Below are positions 28,514 through 37,126 of a DNA stretch of 64,000 nucleotides, piece after piece; position 1 is the first letter of the stretch; every line of letters starts with the position of its first letter. The stretch is from assembly GCF_002995745.1 (NCBI RefSeq), contig NZ_PVXQ01000001.1, positions 118,403-182,402 on the forward strand. Direction: 5' to 3'. Position numbers and translations under genes: made by a program. This stretch comes from Clostridium vincentii. GTDB taxonomy: Bacteria; Bacillota; Clostridia; Clostridiales; Clostridiaceae. A model generated the notes under the pieces. That model ran no database searches and was not told the DNA's origin. It saw only the letters and a program-made list of their open reading frames with translations.

Positions 28514-29871
28514 ACTAACTCGAAGTCAGTTTCAGCACAATCCCTATCCTGTCTATCCATTAATGCTCCAAGGATTAATTCAAGAAGCCTCATCGCTCCT
28601 CTATATCCTACAAGTGGCATATATGAGTGAACATATCTATCAAGTATTGGAAAACCAGCTCTAACGAATGGAATATCCTCAGCTCTCGCTATGTATTTTC
28701 CATGAGTTCCACCCATTAACAGATCTACTCCATCATTTTTTATCCATTGATGTAATTCCATTAAGTCGCTTGCTTGTTTTGATATACATCCTTCTACTCC
28801 AAACTCCTCAAATAATGCATTCACTTCAGTTTCAAAAGCTTTTCCTGGTGTACCAGTCATTACATATTTTGGAACCATTCCTAGCTCAAGAACAAACTTA
28901 GTTAAAGCAATTACTACATCTGGATCTCCAAATATTGCAACTTTTTTACCATCATAGTAAGGATGTGAGTCAACCATTATATCTACTAGTTGTCCTCTCT
29001 CTTCTTCTATTTCATATGGCACTTGTTCTTTACTGAATTTACTTAACTCCATTATGAAATCATCAGTAGAACCAACACCAATTGGCATCATTAAAGTTTT
29101 ATATGGAATCTTAAATGACTTTTCAAGTTGATTAGCTCCAGCATCAGATGCAAAGGAACCTATTGCTAAAGTCTTTTGTGCATCTCCAAGAGCTTTAATA
29201 TCTTCAATAAGAGTTCCACCCTTAGGGAACATTTCATATTTACCTGTCATTGGAGCGTCTACTACTCCAGTTGTATCAGGTAGCATTGTGAAATCCACAC
29301 TCATTAGTTTTAATAATCTCTTCATTTCTCTCATGTCTCCTGGATTAACAAACCCTGGTATAACACACATTTTCCCATTAGGTTTTCCCGTTGATTCCGC
29401 TAAATATTTAATAAATCCAGTTACCATGTTTGCGAATCCAGTAATATGTGACCCAACATAACTTGGTGTGTTAGCATGAACCATGTACTTACCTTCTGGT
29501 ATAGCTATTGAATTTATAATTGAAGGAATATCATCACCTATAGTCTCTGAAAGACAAGTAGTGTGTACTGCAATTATTTCTGCATCATATATATCAAATA
29601 TATTTTTAGCAGCAGTTCTTAAATTACTTCCTCCACCAAATACGCAAGCTCCTTCACTAAATGCTGAAGTAGACGCTATAGCTGGATCTTTAAAATGTCT
29701 TGTTAGGAATGTTCTATGATAAGAACAACACCCTTGAGAACCATGACTATGTGGCATACAATTATGAACACCTAATGCTGCATACATTGCTCCAACTGGT
29801 TGACAAGTCTTACTTGGATTAGCTTTTAAAGCTTTTCTTTCTGTTATTAATTTTGGTGTTACATCTAACAT
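28507..29871 (-). CDS. nifK: Nitrogenase molybdenum-iron protein beta chain
   Basis: This 454-residue beta subunit of dinitrogenase shares the P-cluster with NifD. It is of the short clostridial type, lacking the N-terminal extension found in Azotobacter NifK. Visible landmarks are NPSKTCQPVGAMYAALG with the first P-cluster cysteine, SHGSQGCCSYHRTFL with further ligands, and TTCLSETIGDDI. Its ATG overlaps the nifD stop by one base (TAATG), giving coupled translation and equal subunit amounts. The gene ends in a small tandem repeat, and a strong hairpin follows before nifE. Confidence 0.97.
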   Translation of the reverse strand: MLDVTPKLITERKALKANPSKTCQPVGAMYAALGVHNCMPHSHGSQGCCSYHRTFLTRHFKDPAIASTSAFSEGACVFGGGSNLRTAAKNIFDIYDAEIIAVHTTCLSETIGDDIPSIINSIAIPEGKYMVHANTPSYVGSHITGFANMVTGFIKYLAESTGKPNGKMCVIPGFVNPGDMREMKRLLKLMSVDFTMLPDTTGVVDAPMTGKYEMFPKGGTLIEDIKALGDAQKTLAIGSFASDAGANQLEKSFKIPYKTLMMPIGVGSTDDFIMELSKFSKEQVPYEIEEERGQLVDIMVDSHPYYDGKKVAIFGDPDVVIALTKFVLELGMVPKYVMTGTPGKAFETEVNALFEEFGVEGCISKQASDLMELHQWIKNDGVDLLMGGTHGKYIARAEDIPFVRAGFPILDRYVHSYMPLVGYRGAMRLLELILGALMDRQDRDCAETDFELVM

Positions 29872-31469
29872 TATTGTTCACCTCCAAAAGTTCCTTCTAA
29901 TATAGATTCTTTTTTCCATGGTGCAACTGTAAAACTCCAAGCTGGAGTGTACAATCCCATAGTTAAGTCCCTACCAAAATTGACTGCTCCTCTAAATCCT
30001 GCATAAGGACCGCTGTAATCGTAAGAATGTAATTGTCTTGATAAGACTCCACCCTTTTGGATTATAAATTTATCCTTAATTCCTGTGAAAAATACGTCAG
30101 GTTTAAGTTTCTTTATAAATTCTTCAGTTTCATAGTGATTTAAATCATCTACTACGATAGCTCCCTTATTCATATCCTTCATCATACCTTCATACTCTTC
30201 AAAAGATTTTACTTCACGTCTAAAGGCTTCTATTTCTTCTTGACTCTTAACTATCTTAAATTTATCTTCAATTTTTTCAACTGTTAGTACTTCAATATTC
30301 TTTAAATCTGCATCTGAAACTATATTAGGTATAACTACTCTACCTTCATAATCATCTCTATGAGCAAATTCAAAAGCTGCAAGTACAGTTTCAACACCGA
30401 AATCATTTAATAACATTTGATAATGATGAGCTCTTGACCCTCCAACATAAAGGGCAGCTTTTTTACCTGTTAGCTTTTCTTTATAACCAGCAATTTCAGG
30501 GCTTATATTTTCAAGTTCATCAGCAATTACTTCTTCTGTTCTAGCTGTTAAAGCTGGATCATTAAAGAATTTTGCAACATCTCGTAAAGTGCTTATAGTT
30601 GACTCTACCCCAATGAAATTTACCTTCATCCAGCTAGTACCATATTGTATGTTCATCATTTCTGCGATATAATTAATTGAACGGTGACATTGAACCAGAT
30701 TTAAATCGGCTGTATGGGCTCTTCTTATTTCATCTATACTACCATCACCAGTCATGATTGAGATAATTTCATAGCCTATACTCTTTAAAATTCTTCCGAT
30801 TTCAAAACCATCACCACCTATGTTATATTCCCCAAGAATATTAACTGAGTGTTGTTTAGGTTTATAGTCACTTGTTCCTATTAAGTTTTTGATTATTGAG
30901 TTATTTGCTATATGATGACCTGCTGATTGAGATACACCCTTATAACCTTCGCAGGCAAAGGATAAAACTTCAATTCCATAAAGTGCTTTAGCTTCTAATG
31001 CTACTGCTGGAAGATCATCCCCTATTAATCCAACTGGACATGTTGAACAAATAAGTATTGTTTCTGGATGAAAAATCTCTACCGCTTCTTTAATAGCTTG
31101 TTTTAATTTTTTCTCTCCACCAAAAACTATATCAGTATCTTGTAAGTCAGTTGAGAAACAATATTCTAAGAAATTTTTTCCGCCCTCAAAAGATTCTCCT
31201 TTACTTCTTCTAGTTCCCCATGAATAATATCCACATCCTATTGGCCCATGAGTTATTATTAAAGCATCCTTTAAAGGTCCAAGAACAACTCCCTTACATC
31301 CTGCATAGCAACATCCTCTATGAGTTAACATACCCGGAATAGTTCTGCTATTTGCTGCAATTTCTTTTGTCTCATCTTCTACGATTTCCAACATATGTTT
31401 TTTTCTATTTTTATATACTTTAGCGCTATATTTGTCTAAAACACCATCAATTGTATTTATCTTGCTCAT
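29871..31469 (-). CDS. nifD: Nitrogenase molybdenum-iron protein alpha chain
   Basis: This 532-residue alpha subunit of dinitrogenase carries the iron-molybdenum cofactor. The cofactor ligands are seen as Cys261 in LVQCHRSINYIAEM and His481 in RQLHSYDYSGPYAGF. P-cluster cysteines lie in HRGCCYAGCKGVVLGP and HGPIGCGYYSWGTRRSK and in ICSTCPVGLIGDD. A charged segment of about 50 residues around 385-440 (KNIEVLTVEKIEDKFKIVKS and following) matches the extra loop known in C. pasteurianum NifD. It follows nifI2 by 17 bases and overlaps nifK by one base. Confidence 0.97.
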   Translation of the reverse strand: MSKINTIDGVLDKYSAKVYKNRKKHMLEIVEDETKEIAANSRTIPGMLTHRGCCYAGCKGVVLGPLKDALIITHGPIGCGYYSWGTRRSKGESFEGGKNFLEYCFSTDLQDTDIVFGGEKKLKQAIKEAVEIFHPETILICSTCPVGLIGDDLPAVALEAKALYGIEVLSFACEGYKGVSQSAGHHIANNSIIKNLIGTSDYKPKQHSVNILGEYNIGGDGFEIGRILKSIGYEIISIMTGDGSIDEIRRAHTADLNLVQCHRSINYIAEMMNIQYGTSWMKVNFIGVESTISTLRDVAKFFNDPALTARTEEVIADELENISPEIAGYKEKLTGKKAALYVGGSRAHHYQMLLNDFGVETVLAAFEFAHRDDYEGRVVIPNIVSDADLKNIEVLTVEKIEDKFKIVKSQEEIEAFRREVKSFEEYEGMMKDMNKGAIVVDDLNHYETEEFIKKLKPDVFFTGIKDKFIIQKGGVLSRQLHSYDYSGPYAGFRGAVNFGRDLTMGLYTPAWSFTVAPWKKESILEGTFGGEQ

Positions 31470-31486
31470 TTACCTCACCTCCAAAA

Positions 31487-31870
31487 CTAAATTGCGTCCA
31501 CTCCTGTTTGTCCGTCTCTTACTCTATATACCTCTTCTATTGGTATTATAAATATCTTTCCATCTCCTGGATTTCCAGTTGTATTAACTGCCATTATTGC
31601 ATCAACAACAGTTTTTACTTCATCATCATTTACTATTAAAGTAATAAATCTTTTAGGAATTAATCTACCCTTTTCTGTTGCGTTTTCTGCAAATGGAGTA
31701 GCCTTCATTTCATTAGCATCTATTAAGCCTTGCTCATATACTAAATCTAATGACTTTTTTCCTCTTCCTAGAACCTTCATACAAGTAATTGATGGAAAAC
31801 CGGCTTCTGCAAGGGATTCTTTTGTCTTATTAACCTTATTCAAACGAATAAAACACATAACTTCTTTCAT
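31487..31870 (-). CDS. nifI2: PII-like nitrogenase regulator NifI2
   Basis: This 127-residue PII-family protein is the second of the nifI pair placed between nifH and nifD. In archaea and clostridia NifI1 and NifI2 form a complex that binds the NifDK protein and blocks its activity when ammonium is present; 2-oxoglutarate relieves this. PII features are VMCFIRLNKVNKTKESLAEAG at the start and GNPGDGKIFIIPIEEVYRVRDGQ at the end. The T-loop region is longer than in NifI1. It allows fast control at the protein level in addition to transcription. Confidence 0.94.
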   Translation of the reverse strand: MKEVMCFIRLNKVNKTKESLAEAGFPSITCMKVLGRGKKSLDLVYEQGLIDANEMKATPFAENATEKGRLIPKRFITLIVNDDEVKTVVDAIMAVNTTGNPGDGKIFIIPIEEVYRVRDGQTGVDAI

Positions 31871-31895
31871 AAGCTCTTTCTCCTCCTATCTATTT

Positions 31896-32222
31896 TTATA
31901 AGCCTTCTTTACCACTACTTACTGTATAAGCAGTTTCAATTGGTGAAACGAAAATTTTACCATCTCCGAAAGCACCCTTTTCCCCTGTTCTAGAATTTCT
32001 CATTATTACTCTTACAACATCATCTTTATCTTCATCTCTCACTGCAACTAATATCATTTCTTTTGGTAATTCATCATAATGAATATCTCCAACTTTTATT
32101 CCTTTTTGCTTTCCTCTACCAAAAACACTCATCTTTGTTACTTCAGGAAAACCTGCATCTAACAATTCTGAAAGTACTGAATTTACTCTTTCTGGTCTTA
32201 ATATTGCACGAACCATATACAT
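31896..32222 (-). CDS. nifI1: PII-like nitrogenase regulator NifI1
   Basis: This 108-residue PII-family protein directly follows nifH (29-base gap) and precedes nifI2. The start MVRAILRPERVNSVLSELLD and the end GDGKIFVSPIETAYTVSSG fit the family; the T-loop lacks the uridylylation tyrosine pattern of GlnB, as expected for NifI1. It acts with NifI2 to switch nitrogenase off in the cell. Two in-frame ATGs (32222 and 32216) lie close together; the first has GGAG 10 bases upstream. Confidence 0.94.
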   Translation of the reverse strand: MYMVRAILRPERVNSVLSELLDAGFPEVTKMSVFGRGKQKGIKVGDIHYDELPKEMILVAVRDEDKDDVVRVIMRNSRTGEKGAFGDGKIFVSPIETAYTVSSGKEGL

Positions 32223-32251
32223 AATTATTCACTCCTTCTTAATTTATATTT

Positions 32252-33115
<864 letters not shown>

Positions 33116-33130
33116 GTATAACCTTTTGAA

Positions 33131-33189
33131 AATTAAAAGGAGCCACCCACTATATTTTAATAAATATAGTAAATAGACTCCTTTGTCTA
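33131..33189 (-). promoter_or_regulatory. nifH leader element B: terminator with competing hexaloop hairpin
   Basis: In the minus-strand RNA a 19-bp hairpin (33139-33181, one bulge, AUUA loop, GGAGUC pairing with GGCUCC) is followed by UUUUAAUUUU, an intrinsic terminator. Its 5' arm overlaps an alternative hairpin UAGAC-AAAGGA-GUCUA (33174-33189) whose six-base loop has A at position 1 and G at position 4, the rule for ANTAR-protein targets. A further 7-bp hairpin with a six-base loop (33196-33215, loop GCAAUA) lies 6 bases upstream but does not obey that rule. Confidence 0.7.
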
Positions 33190-33231
33190 ACTAATAAAAT
33201 GTTATTGCACATTTTAATTTCCAAGTCTTAG

Positions 33232-33293
33232 AAAAAATAAAGAGCCTAAATCTATAACTTTTTAATATGTTTTAGATCTAGACTCCATTGTCT
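33232..33293 (-). promoter_or_regulatory. nifH leader element A: terminator with competing hexaloop hairpin
   Basis: A 13-bp hairpin in the minus-strand RNA (33274-33286 with 33241-33253, including G-U pairs) is followed by UUAUUUUUU. Its 5' arm overlaps the small hairpin AGAC-AAUGGA-GUCU (33280-33293). The loop again has A1 and G4. The core AGACAA-GGAGUCUA is shared with element B, although the rest differs. Confidence 0.7.
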
Positions 33294-33329
33294 TTTTTTC
33301 TTGGACACTTGGTGTATTTAGTTGTTGTC

Positions 33330-33335
33330 ATTATA
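33330..33335 (-). promoter_or_regulatory. Candidate nif operon promoter (-10 box)
   Basis: A TATAAT box lies on the minus strand with no good -35 hexamer 16-18 bases upstream and no sigma-54 GG/GC pair. Transcription would start near 33323 and give a leader of about 260 bases. The poor -35 suggests an activator or a different start; the AT-rich 33340-33438 stretch shows no further clear site. Confidence 0.4.
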
Positions 33336-33438
33336 TTAGCATAAACTTTTATATAATAATACGTTTATTTTACTATTTATTACAAAAACATTTGATACCC
33401 TATTCATTGATATATTTACAATTTGAAAACGAATTCTT

Positions 33439-34362
33439 TTATAAATCTCCACTTAACGTTAATGATTTTTCTCCATATGGCATAATAATAAAAGTATTGT
33501 TGTTATATTCGTATTCATATTTCTTGTTTATTATTACCTTATTTTCTAAAAACTCCATATCAACTGTATCAAAGGAATCTATATCTCCTGAATATTTTTT
33601 TACCCTCTTTGGTGAATACCTATGCTTTTCTCTATTATTATTATTCTGCACTTCAATTACATTTGTGAAAGTTACTATTTCCTTTACCTCACCATTTTTA
33701 TAAAATTTCAATGAATTGTTTTCTCCATGAATTCCTAGAGTATTTATATCAAAGGCTTCAATTTTTCCTATAGAGGTATTTATTAAAGTTGCTTTAGCTG
33801 GCTCGCAAGATTCGATACTTCCATCTTCATATAAGGATATTCCAATACGAATATTTACTTTCTGATCTCCTATATTTAAAAATATCCTCTCCTTAGGCCA
33901 AAAAGTAATACTTTTTAAATTTTCATCTTTATAAAAATGAAGAGACATAACCCTAGCTTCAAACTTACCAATTGGCAAATTAAAATGCTGAACTTCAGAA
34001 AGCTTATACTCATCATCCTCAGACCAGAACCCTGATAGTTTACCATCTAATAAGAAAAGTCTATTTATCATTCCATTTTCATAAAATACTATTTTCTCTA
34101 CTTGGAAGTCTCCTATCTTAGTTGATATTTTAGTTGAATCATTTAAAGAAATATTTCTTATATTACCTTTTTTATAAAATCTTATTGCTGGCAATTCCTT
34201 TCTTCTAGCATCTTGATATCCATATAAAGGTACTAGATTATAATCTAGTACCTTTAAGTTACTTTTTTCATCCACACTATAATATTCACTTTCGGAAGTT
34301 CTATACTTTCCAATAATATGAGCTCCATTTAATATCCCATATTTAGTTTCTACTGCATACAT
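33439..34362 (-). CDS. MORN-like repeat protein linked to nif/anfO
   Basis: This 307-residue protein has no signal peptide or membrane segment. A short motif of the form aromatic-Y-[KE]-[DEN]-G-x-[IV] recurs: RFYKKGNIRNI, VFYENGMINRLF, HFYKDENLKSI, SLYEDGSIESC and KFYKNGEVKEI, spaced by about 30-50 residues. These resemble MORN-type repeats. Each is followed by a predicted beta-rich segment ending in xIG(K/D)F or similar. The C-terminus is tyrosine- and asparagine-rich. Function is unknown. It lies 28 bases downstream of anfO and just upstream of the nif operon, so it is probably co-transcribed with anfO and may play a part in nitrogenase metabolism; this rests on position only. Confidence 0.75.
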   Translation of the reverse strand: MYAVETKYGILNGAHIIGKYRTSESEYYSVDEKSNLKVLDYNLVPLYGYQDARRKELPAIRFYKKGNIRNISLNDSTKISTKIGDFQVEKIVFYENGMINRLFLLDGKLSGFWSEDDEYKLSEVQHFNLPIGKFEARVMSLHFYKDENLKSITFWPKERIFLNIGDQKVNIRIGISLYEDGSIESCEPAKATLINTSIGKIEAFDINTLGIHGENNSLKFYKNGEVKEIVTFTNVIEVQNNNNREKHRYSPKRVKKYSGDIDSFDTVDMEFLENKVIINKKYEYEYNNNTFIIMPYGEKSLTLSGDL

Positions 34363-34390
34363 TATATCTTCTCCCCCTTTTTTATATTAT

Positions 34391-35005
34391 CTATCTCTTT
34401 ATAATAACTTCATAATCTTGATTAGTTATTTTTGCAACCTCAAAGGACAAGTTTTTATTTTCGCTATGACTTCTAAGCCATGGTGGGACATGACAGCAAC
34501 GAAGTTTCAAAGCCTCAAAAGCTGTATTTTCTATAAATGGTAATAAAGCTTTTTTTGATGAAACTTCTGGATCTTCAAGCTGTACCTTAATTAAATCCAA
34601 GTAATATTCTCCATGTTTTACTTCCTCTACATAGCTATTCTTTTTTTCTTCTTCTTCTTTTTCAAGACAATCATGTTCTTTTTCTCTATTTAATACATCA
34701 TCTAATATTTCTTCTGCCTTTTTTCCTGGTAATTCCCAGACACTAAAGTCCTGAGCATAAAAGACACTGTATGCAATTCCAAATCTTTTTTTTACTACAA
34801 CTATCTTACAATCATCAAACTGATTTATTAAATCTTGAATTCCATGACGAATTGCACGTATCCCCTTCACCTTTGTCATATCCACAGCTATTAATTTATT
34901 TACCTTCCATCCCTCTTTATCTTTTTGAAAAATTTTTACAACAGCTCCATCTAAAAATGAGGATATATTATTATCTTGGTCTAAAAAAACTGCTATTTTT
35001 TCCAT
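34391..35005 (-). CDS. anfO: AnfO-family protein (iron-only nitrogenase accessory family)
   Basis: This 204-residue protein resembles the AnfO family, first defined in alternative (iron-only) nitrogenase clusters. EKIAVFLDQDNNISSFLDGAVVKIF, the KGIRAIRHGIQDL region and SVFYAQDFSVWELPGKKAEE match my memory of that family; the C-terminal half has a glutamate-rich stretch and CCHVPPWLRSH. No anfHDGK genes are present in this window, only the molybdenum nitrogenase set. Its exact biochemical role is unknown. A terminator for the upstream regulator gene ends 48 bases before its ATG, and I see no consensus promoter in between. Confidence 0.75.
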   Translation of the reverse strand: MEKIAVFLDQDNNISSFLDGAVVKIFQKDKEGWKVNKLIAVDMTKVKGIRAIRHGIQDLINQFDDCKIVVVKKRFGIAYSVFYAQDFSVWELPGKKAEEILDDVLNREKEHDCLEKEEEEKKNSYVEEVKHGEYYLDLIKVQLEDPEVSSKKALLPFIENTAFEALKLRCCHVPPWLRSHSENKNLSFEVAKITNQDYEVIIKR

Positions 35006-35052
35006 CTCTATTCCTCCTTATTTTGGTTTATTGCAATAAATTTTTATAACTA

Positions 35053-35083
35053 AAAGGCGCAGTTTTAAAAAAACTGCGCCTTT
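35053..35083 (-). terminator. Intrinsic terminator after the mod regulator gene
   Basis: A perfect 14-bp stem AAAGGCGCAGTTTT/AAAACTGCGCCTTT with a 3-base loop is followed on the minus strand by TAGTTATAAAAATTT. It lies between the regulator gene and anfO. Confidence 0.85.
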
Positions 35084-35126
35084 GCAATATCTAATCATTA
35101 TATTTTTCTTTAGTCTATATTATATT

Positions 35127-36080
35127 TTATGTTTGAGCAAGTATTTTTCCTATATCTTTTAAATCATATCCTCCCAAACCCTCTAAAACATCCTTAAACT
35201 CTTGAGATTGTATAATTTTTATTATTCTTTGATATACTGGATAAATAAGATCACTTCTTTTTATAATTAGGTCATATCTTTCTATTTGAAGTGGAATAAA
35301 TTCAACTCCACTTACTTGGAGAGCTACCTTCTCAATTCCAATTCCTACATCCCCTTCTCCCCTTGCAATGCTACTTGCCACCGAAAGATGAGTTGTCTTC
35401 TCAATATTATAGCCCTTAATATATTGTCTTGACGTATTATGAAGTCTCAGCTTCTCATCTAATAGAATTCTTGTACCTGATCCCTTTTCTCTATTAATCA
35501 TAGAAATATCCTTCTTTAATAAATCAGACCAGGTTTTTATATTCTTAGGATTTCCCTTAGCTACATAAAATCCTTGAGTTCTATAGCACAAATTAATAAT
35601 ATTGCAGGATATTCCAGGTAATAATTTTCTTACATACGCTGTGTTGTATTCATTTGTATCTCCATCCCAAAGATGGGCAGATGCAATTGATACCCTATCA
35701 TTATATAATTCATATAAACTTAAATAGCTGCCCAACTTAGATTGTAATATCCTTATATCATTTGTTTTACTAGCAAGACTATTAGCTAATATATCTATAA
35801 TTACATCTTGCCCAGAAATAATTATATCTTTTTCATCTATTTTATTCTCCGGTTCAAAGACATTATCCTTTGTTATTGTCTTTGAATAACTGTTTTGATT
35901 ATTATTTGTATTTTTTTGATTCGTTATGTATTCCTGAACATCTTTTTTATCTATTCTTAATTTTTTACCAACTTTATACGCTGCTATTTCGCCTCTTTTT
36001 ACCAATACATAGACTGTATTTTTAGTTATCTTTAATAATTCAGCAACTTCAACTGCCGTTAAAGATGTATCTTCATCCAT
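35127..36080 (-). CDS. HTH regulator with a molybdate-type substrate-binding domain
   Basis: This 317-residue predicted regulator has an excisionase-like helix-turn-helix (about 5-55: LTAVEVAELLKITKNTVYVLVKRGEIAAYKVGKKLRIDK), then a linker rich in asparagine, and a PBP-like domain (about 85-315) of the type found in COG1910 molybdate-binding proteins. Signs are SIASAHLWDGDTNEYN, GSGTRILLDEKL, SVASSIARGEGDVGIG and GGYDLKDIGKIL. It lacks a signal peptide, so it would sense intracellular oxyanion. It is divergent from modABC over a 237-bp region holding paired palindromes. It probably regulates molybdate uptake, possibly also anfO and nif; this is inference. Confidence 0.85.
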   Translation of the reverse strand: MDEDTSLTAVEVAELLKITKNTVYVLVKRGEIAAYKVGKKLRIDKKDVQEYITNQKNTNNNQNSYSKTITKDNVFEPENKIDEKDIIISGQDVIIDILANSLASKTNDIRILQSKLGSYLSLYELYNDRVSIASAHLWDGDTNEYNTAYVRKLLPGISCNIINLCYRTQGFYVAKGNPKNIKTWSDLLKKDISMINREKGSGTRILLDEKLRLHNTSRQYIKGYNIEKTTHLSVASSIARGEGDVGIGIEKVALQVSGVEFIPLQIERYDLIIKRSDLIYPVYQRIIKIIQSQEFKDVLEGLGGYDLKDIGKILAQT

Positions 36081-36154
36081 GATGCATCCTCCTTAATTGA
36101 TATATATTCAACAATATCGTCTTTATTATTTATAATATCACTATATTTTTTTAT

Positions 36155-36173
36155 TTTCTATAAATTGTAGAAA
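36155..36173. promoter_or_regulatory. Distal operator-like palindrome between the mod regulator and modA
   Basis: TTTCTA-7 bases-TAGAAA is an imperfect palindrome with core CTATAAATTGTAG, very similar to the palindrome 44 bp further right. Confidence 0.55.
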
Positions 36174-36201
36174 TAATTCATCTTTTTTATTTAAACCTTT
36201 A

Positions 36202-36216
36202 CTATAAATTTTATAG
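36202..36216. promoter_or_regulatory. Proximal operator-like palindrome upstream of modA
   Basis: CTATAAA-T-TTTATAG is a perfect 15-base palindrome immediately next to the -35 box of the modA promoter. It shares CTATAAATT with the distal site. Confidence 0.6.
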
Positions 36217-36245
36217 TTGTTTTTATTTTTTAATGATGATAGAAT
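36217..36245 (+). promoter_or_regulatory. modABC promoter
   Basis: TTGTTT (36217-36222), a 17-base spacer and TAGAAT (36240-36245) would start transcription about 65 bases upstream of modA. Confidence 0.6.
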
Positions 36246-36317
36246 AAATAAAAACAAACGAAACGTAACAAAACATAACAGCATTTAATAAAATAACAAT
36301 GAAATGGGGGCTTAATA

Positions 36318-37097
36318 ATGAAAATTCGTAAAAGTATTCTTTCTTTATCATTAATTATGACATTATCCTTTTTAGTTACAGGTTGTGCAGCAAAGCCAGA
36401 AGCTGAGGCAGTAGAACTTAATATTTCTGCCGCAGCTAGTTTAACAGAAGCTATGGCAGATTTAGAAGCAGAATTTAAAACTACCAATCCTAATATAACA
36501 TTGGTTACTAATTTTGGGGCTTCCGGTTCACTTCAACAGCAAATAGAACAAGGAGCTCCCTGCGATATTTTCATATCTGCTGGTATAAAACAAATGACAA
36601 CTTTAGATGAAAAAGGGTTGCTTCTTGAATCTACTAATAAGGATTTAGTAAAAAATGAACTTGTTCTTGTGGGACCTAAAGACACTACAATTACTGAAAT
36701 AAGTGATTTAACAACTGATAAAGTAAAAAAAATTGCTGTTGGCGAAGCAAGCAGTGTTCCTGCAGGGAAATATGCAGATGAAGTCTTAACTAAGTTAAAC
36801 ATTAAAACAGCTATTCAAGATAAACTAGTATCTGCAAAGGATGTTAAGGAAGTTCTTGCTTGGGCTACTTCTGGAAATGCTGATGTTGGATTTGTTTATT
36901 TAAGTGATACTATAAATAATGATTCCATTAAGATAATCGAACAGATTTCTAGTGATTTACACTCTCCTATTACCTATCCTGTAGGAATAATAAAGAGTAG
37001 TACTAAAGCTGATAGTGCTCAAGCTTTCGAGGATTTTTTATTCACAGATAAAGCTCAAGAAATTCTTAACAAATATGGTTACAGCTCAGTAAACTAA
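36318..37097 (+). CDS. modA: Molybdate-binding lipoprotein ModA
   Basis: This 259-residue solute-binding protein captures molybdate outside the cell. The N-terminus is a lipoprotein signal with lipobox LVTGC, lipid-attached Cys23. The mature part starts with VELNISAAASLTEAMADLEAEF and contains NFGASGSLQQQIEQGAPCDIFIS, the oxyanion-binding region of ModA, plus VGEASSVPAGKYADEVL and YPVGIIK. It is the first gene of modABC, with a GGGGG ribosome binding site. Tungstate binding is also possible. Nearness to nif fits supply of molybdenum to nitrogenase. Confidence 0.95.
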   Translation: MKIRKSILSLSLIMTLSFLVTGCAAKPEAEAVELNISAAASLTEAMADLEAEFKTTNPNITLVTNFGASGSLQQQIEQGAPCDIFISAGIKQMTTLDEKGLLLESTNKDLVKNELVLVGPKDTTITEISDLTTDKVKKIAVGEASSVPAGKYADEVLTKLNIKTAIQDKLVSAKDVKEVLAWATSGNADVGFVYLSDTINNDSIKIIEQISSDLHSPITYPVGIIKSSTKADSAQAFEDFLFTDKAQEILNKYGYSSVN

Positions 37098-37126
37098 GGC
37101 ACAATCAACTTTTAGGAGGATTTAAT

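Noticed and set aside
33323..33438. Sigma-54 (-24/-12) promoter for the nif operon
   Set aside because: No TGGCAC-N5-TTGC type sequence was found on the minus strand upstream of nifH.
36081..36317. Molybdenum-cofactor riboswitch upstream of modA
   Set aside because: The region is AT-rich without the conserved GC-rich stems of that RNA class; only DNA palindromes and a promoter are visible.
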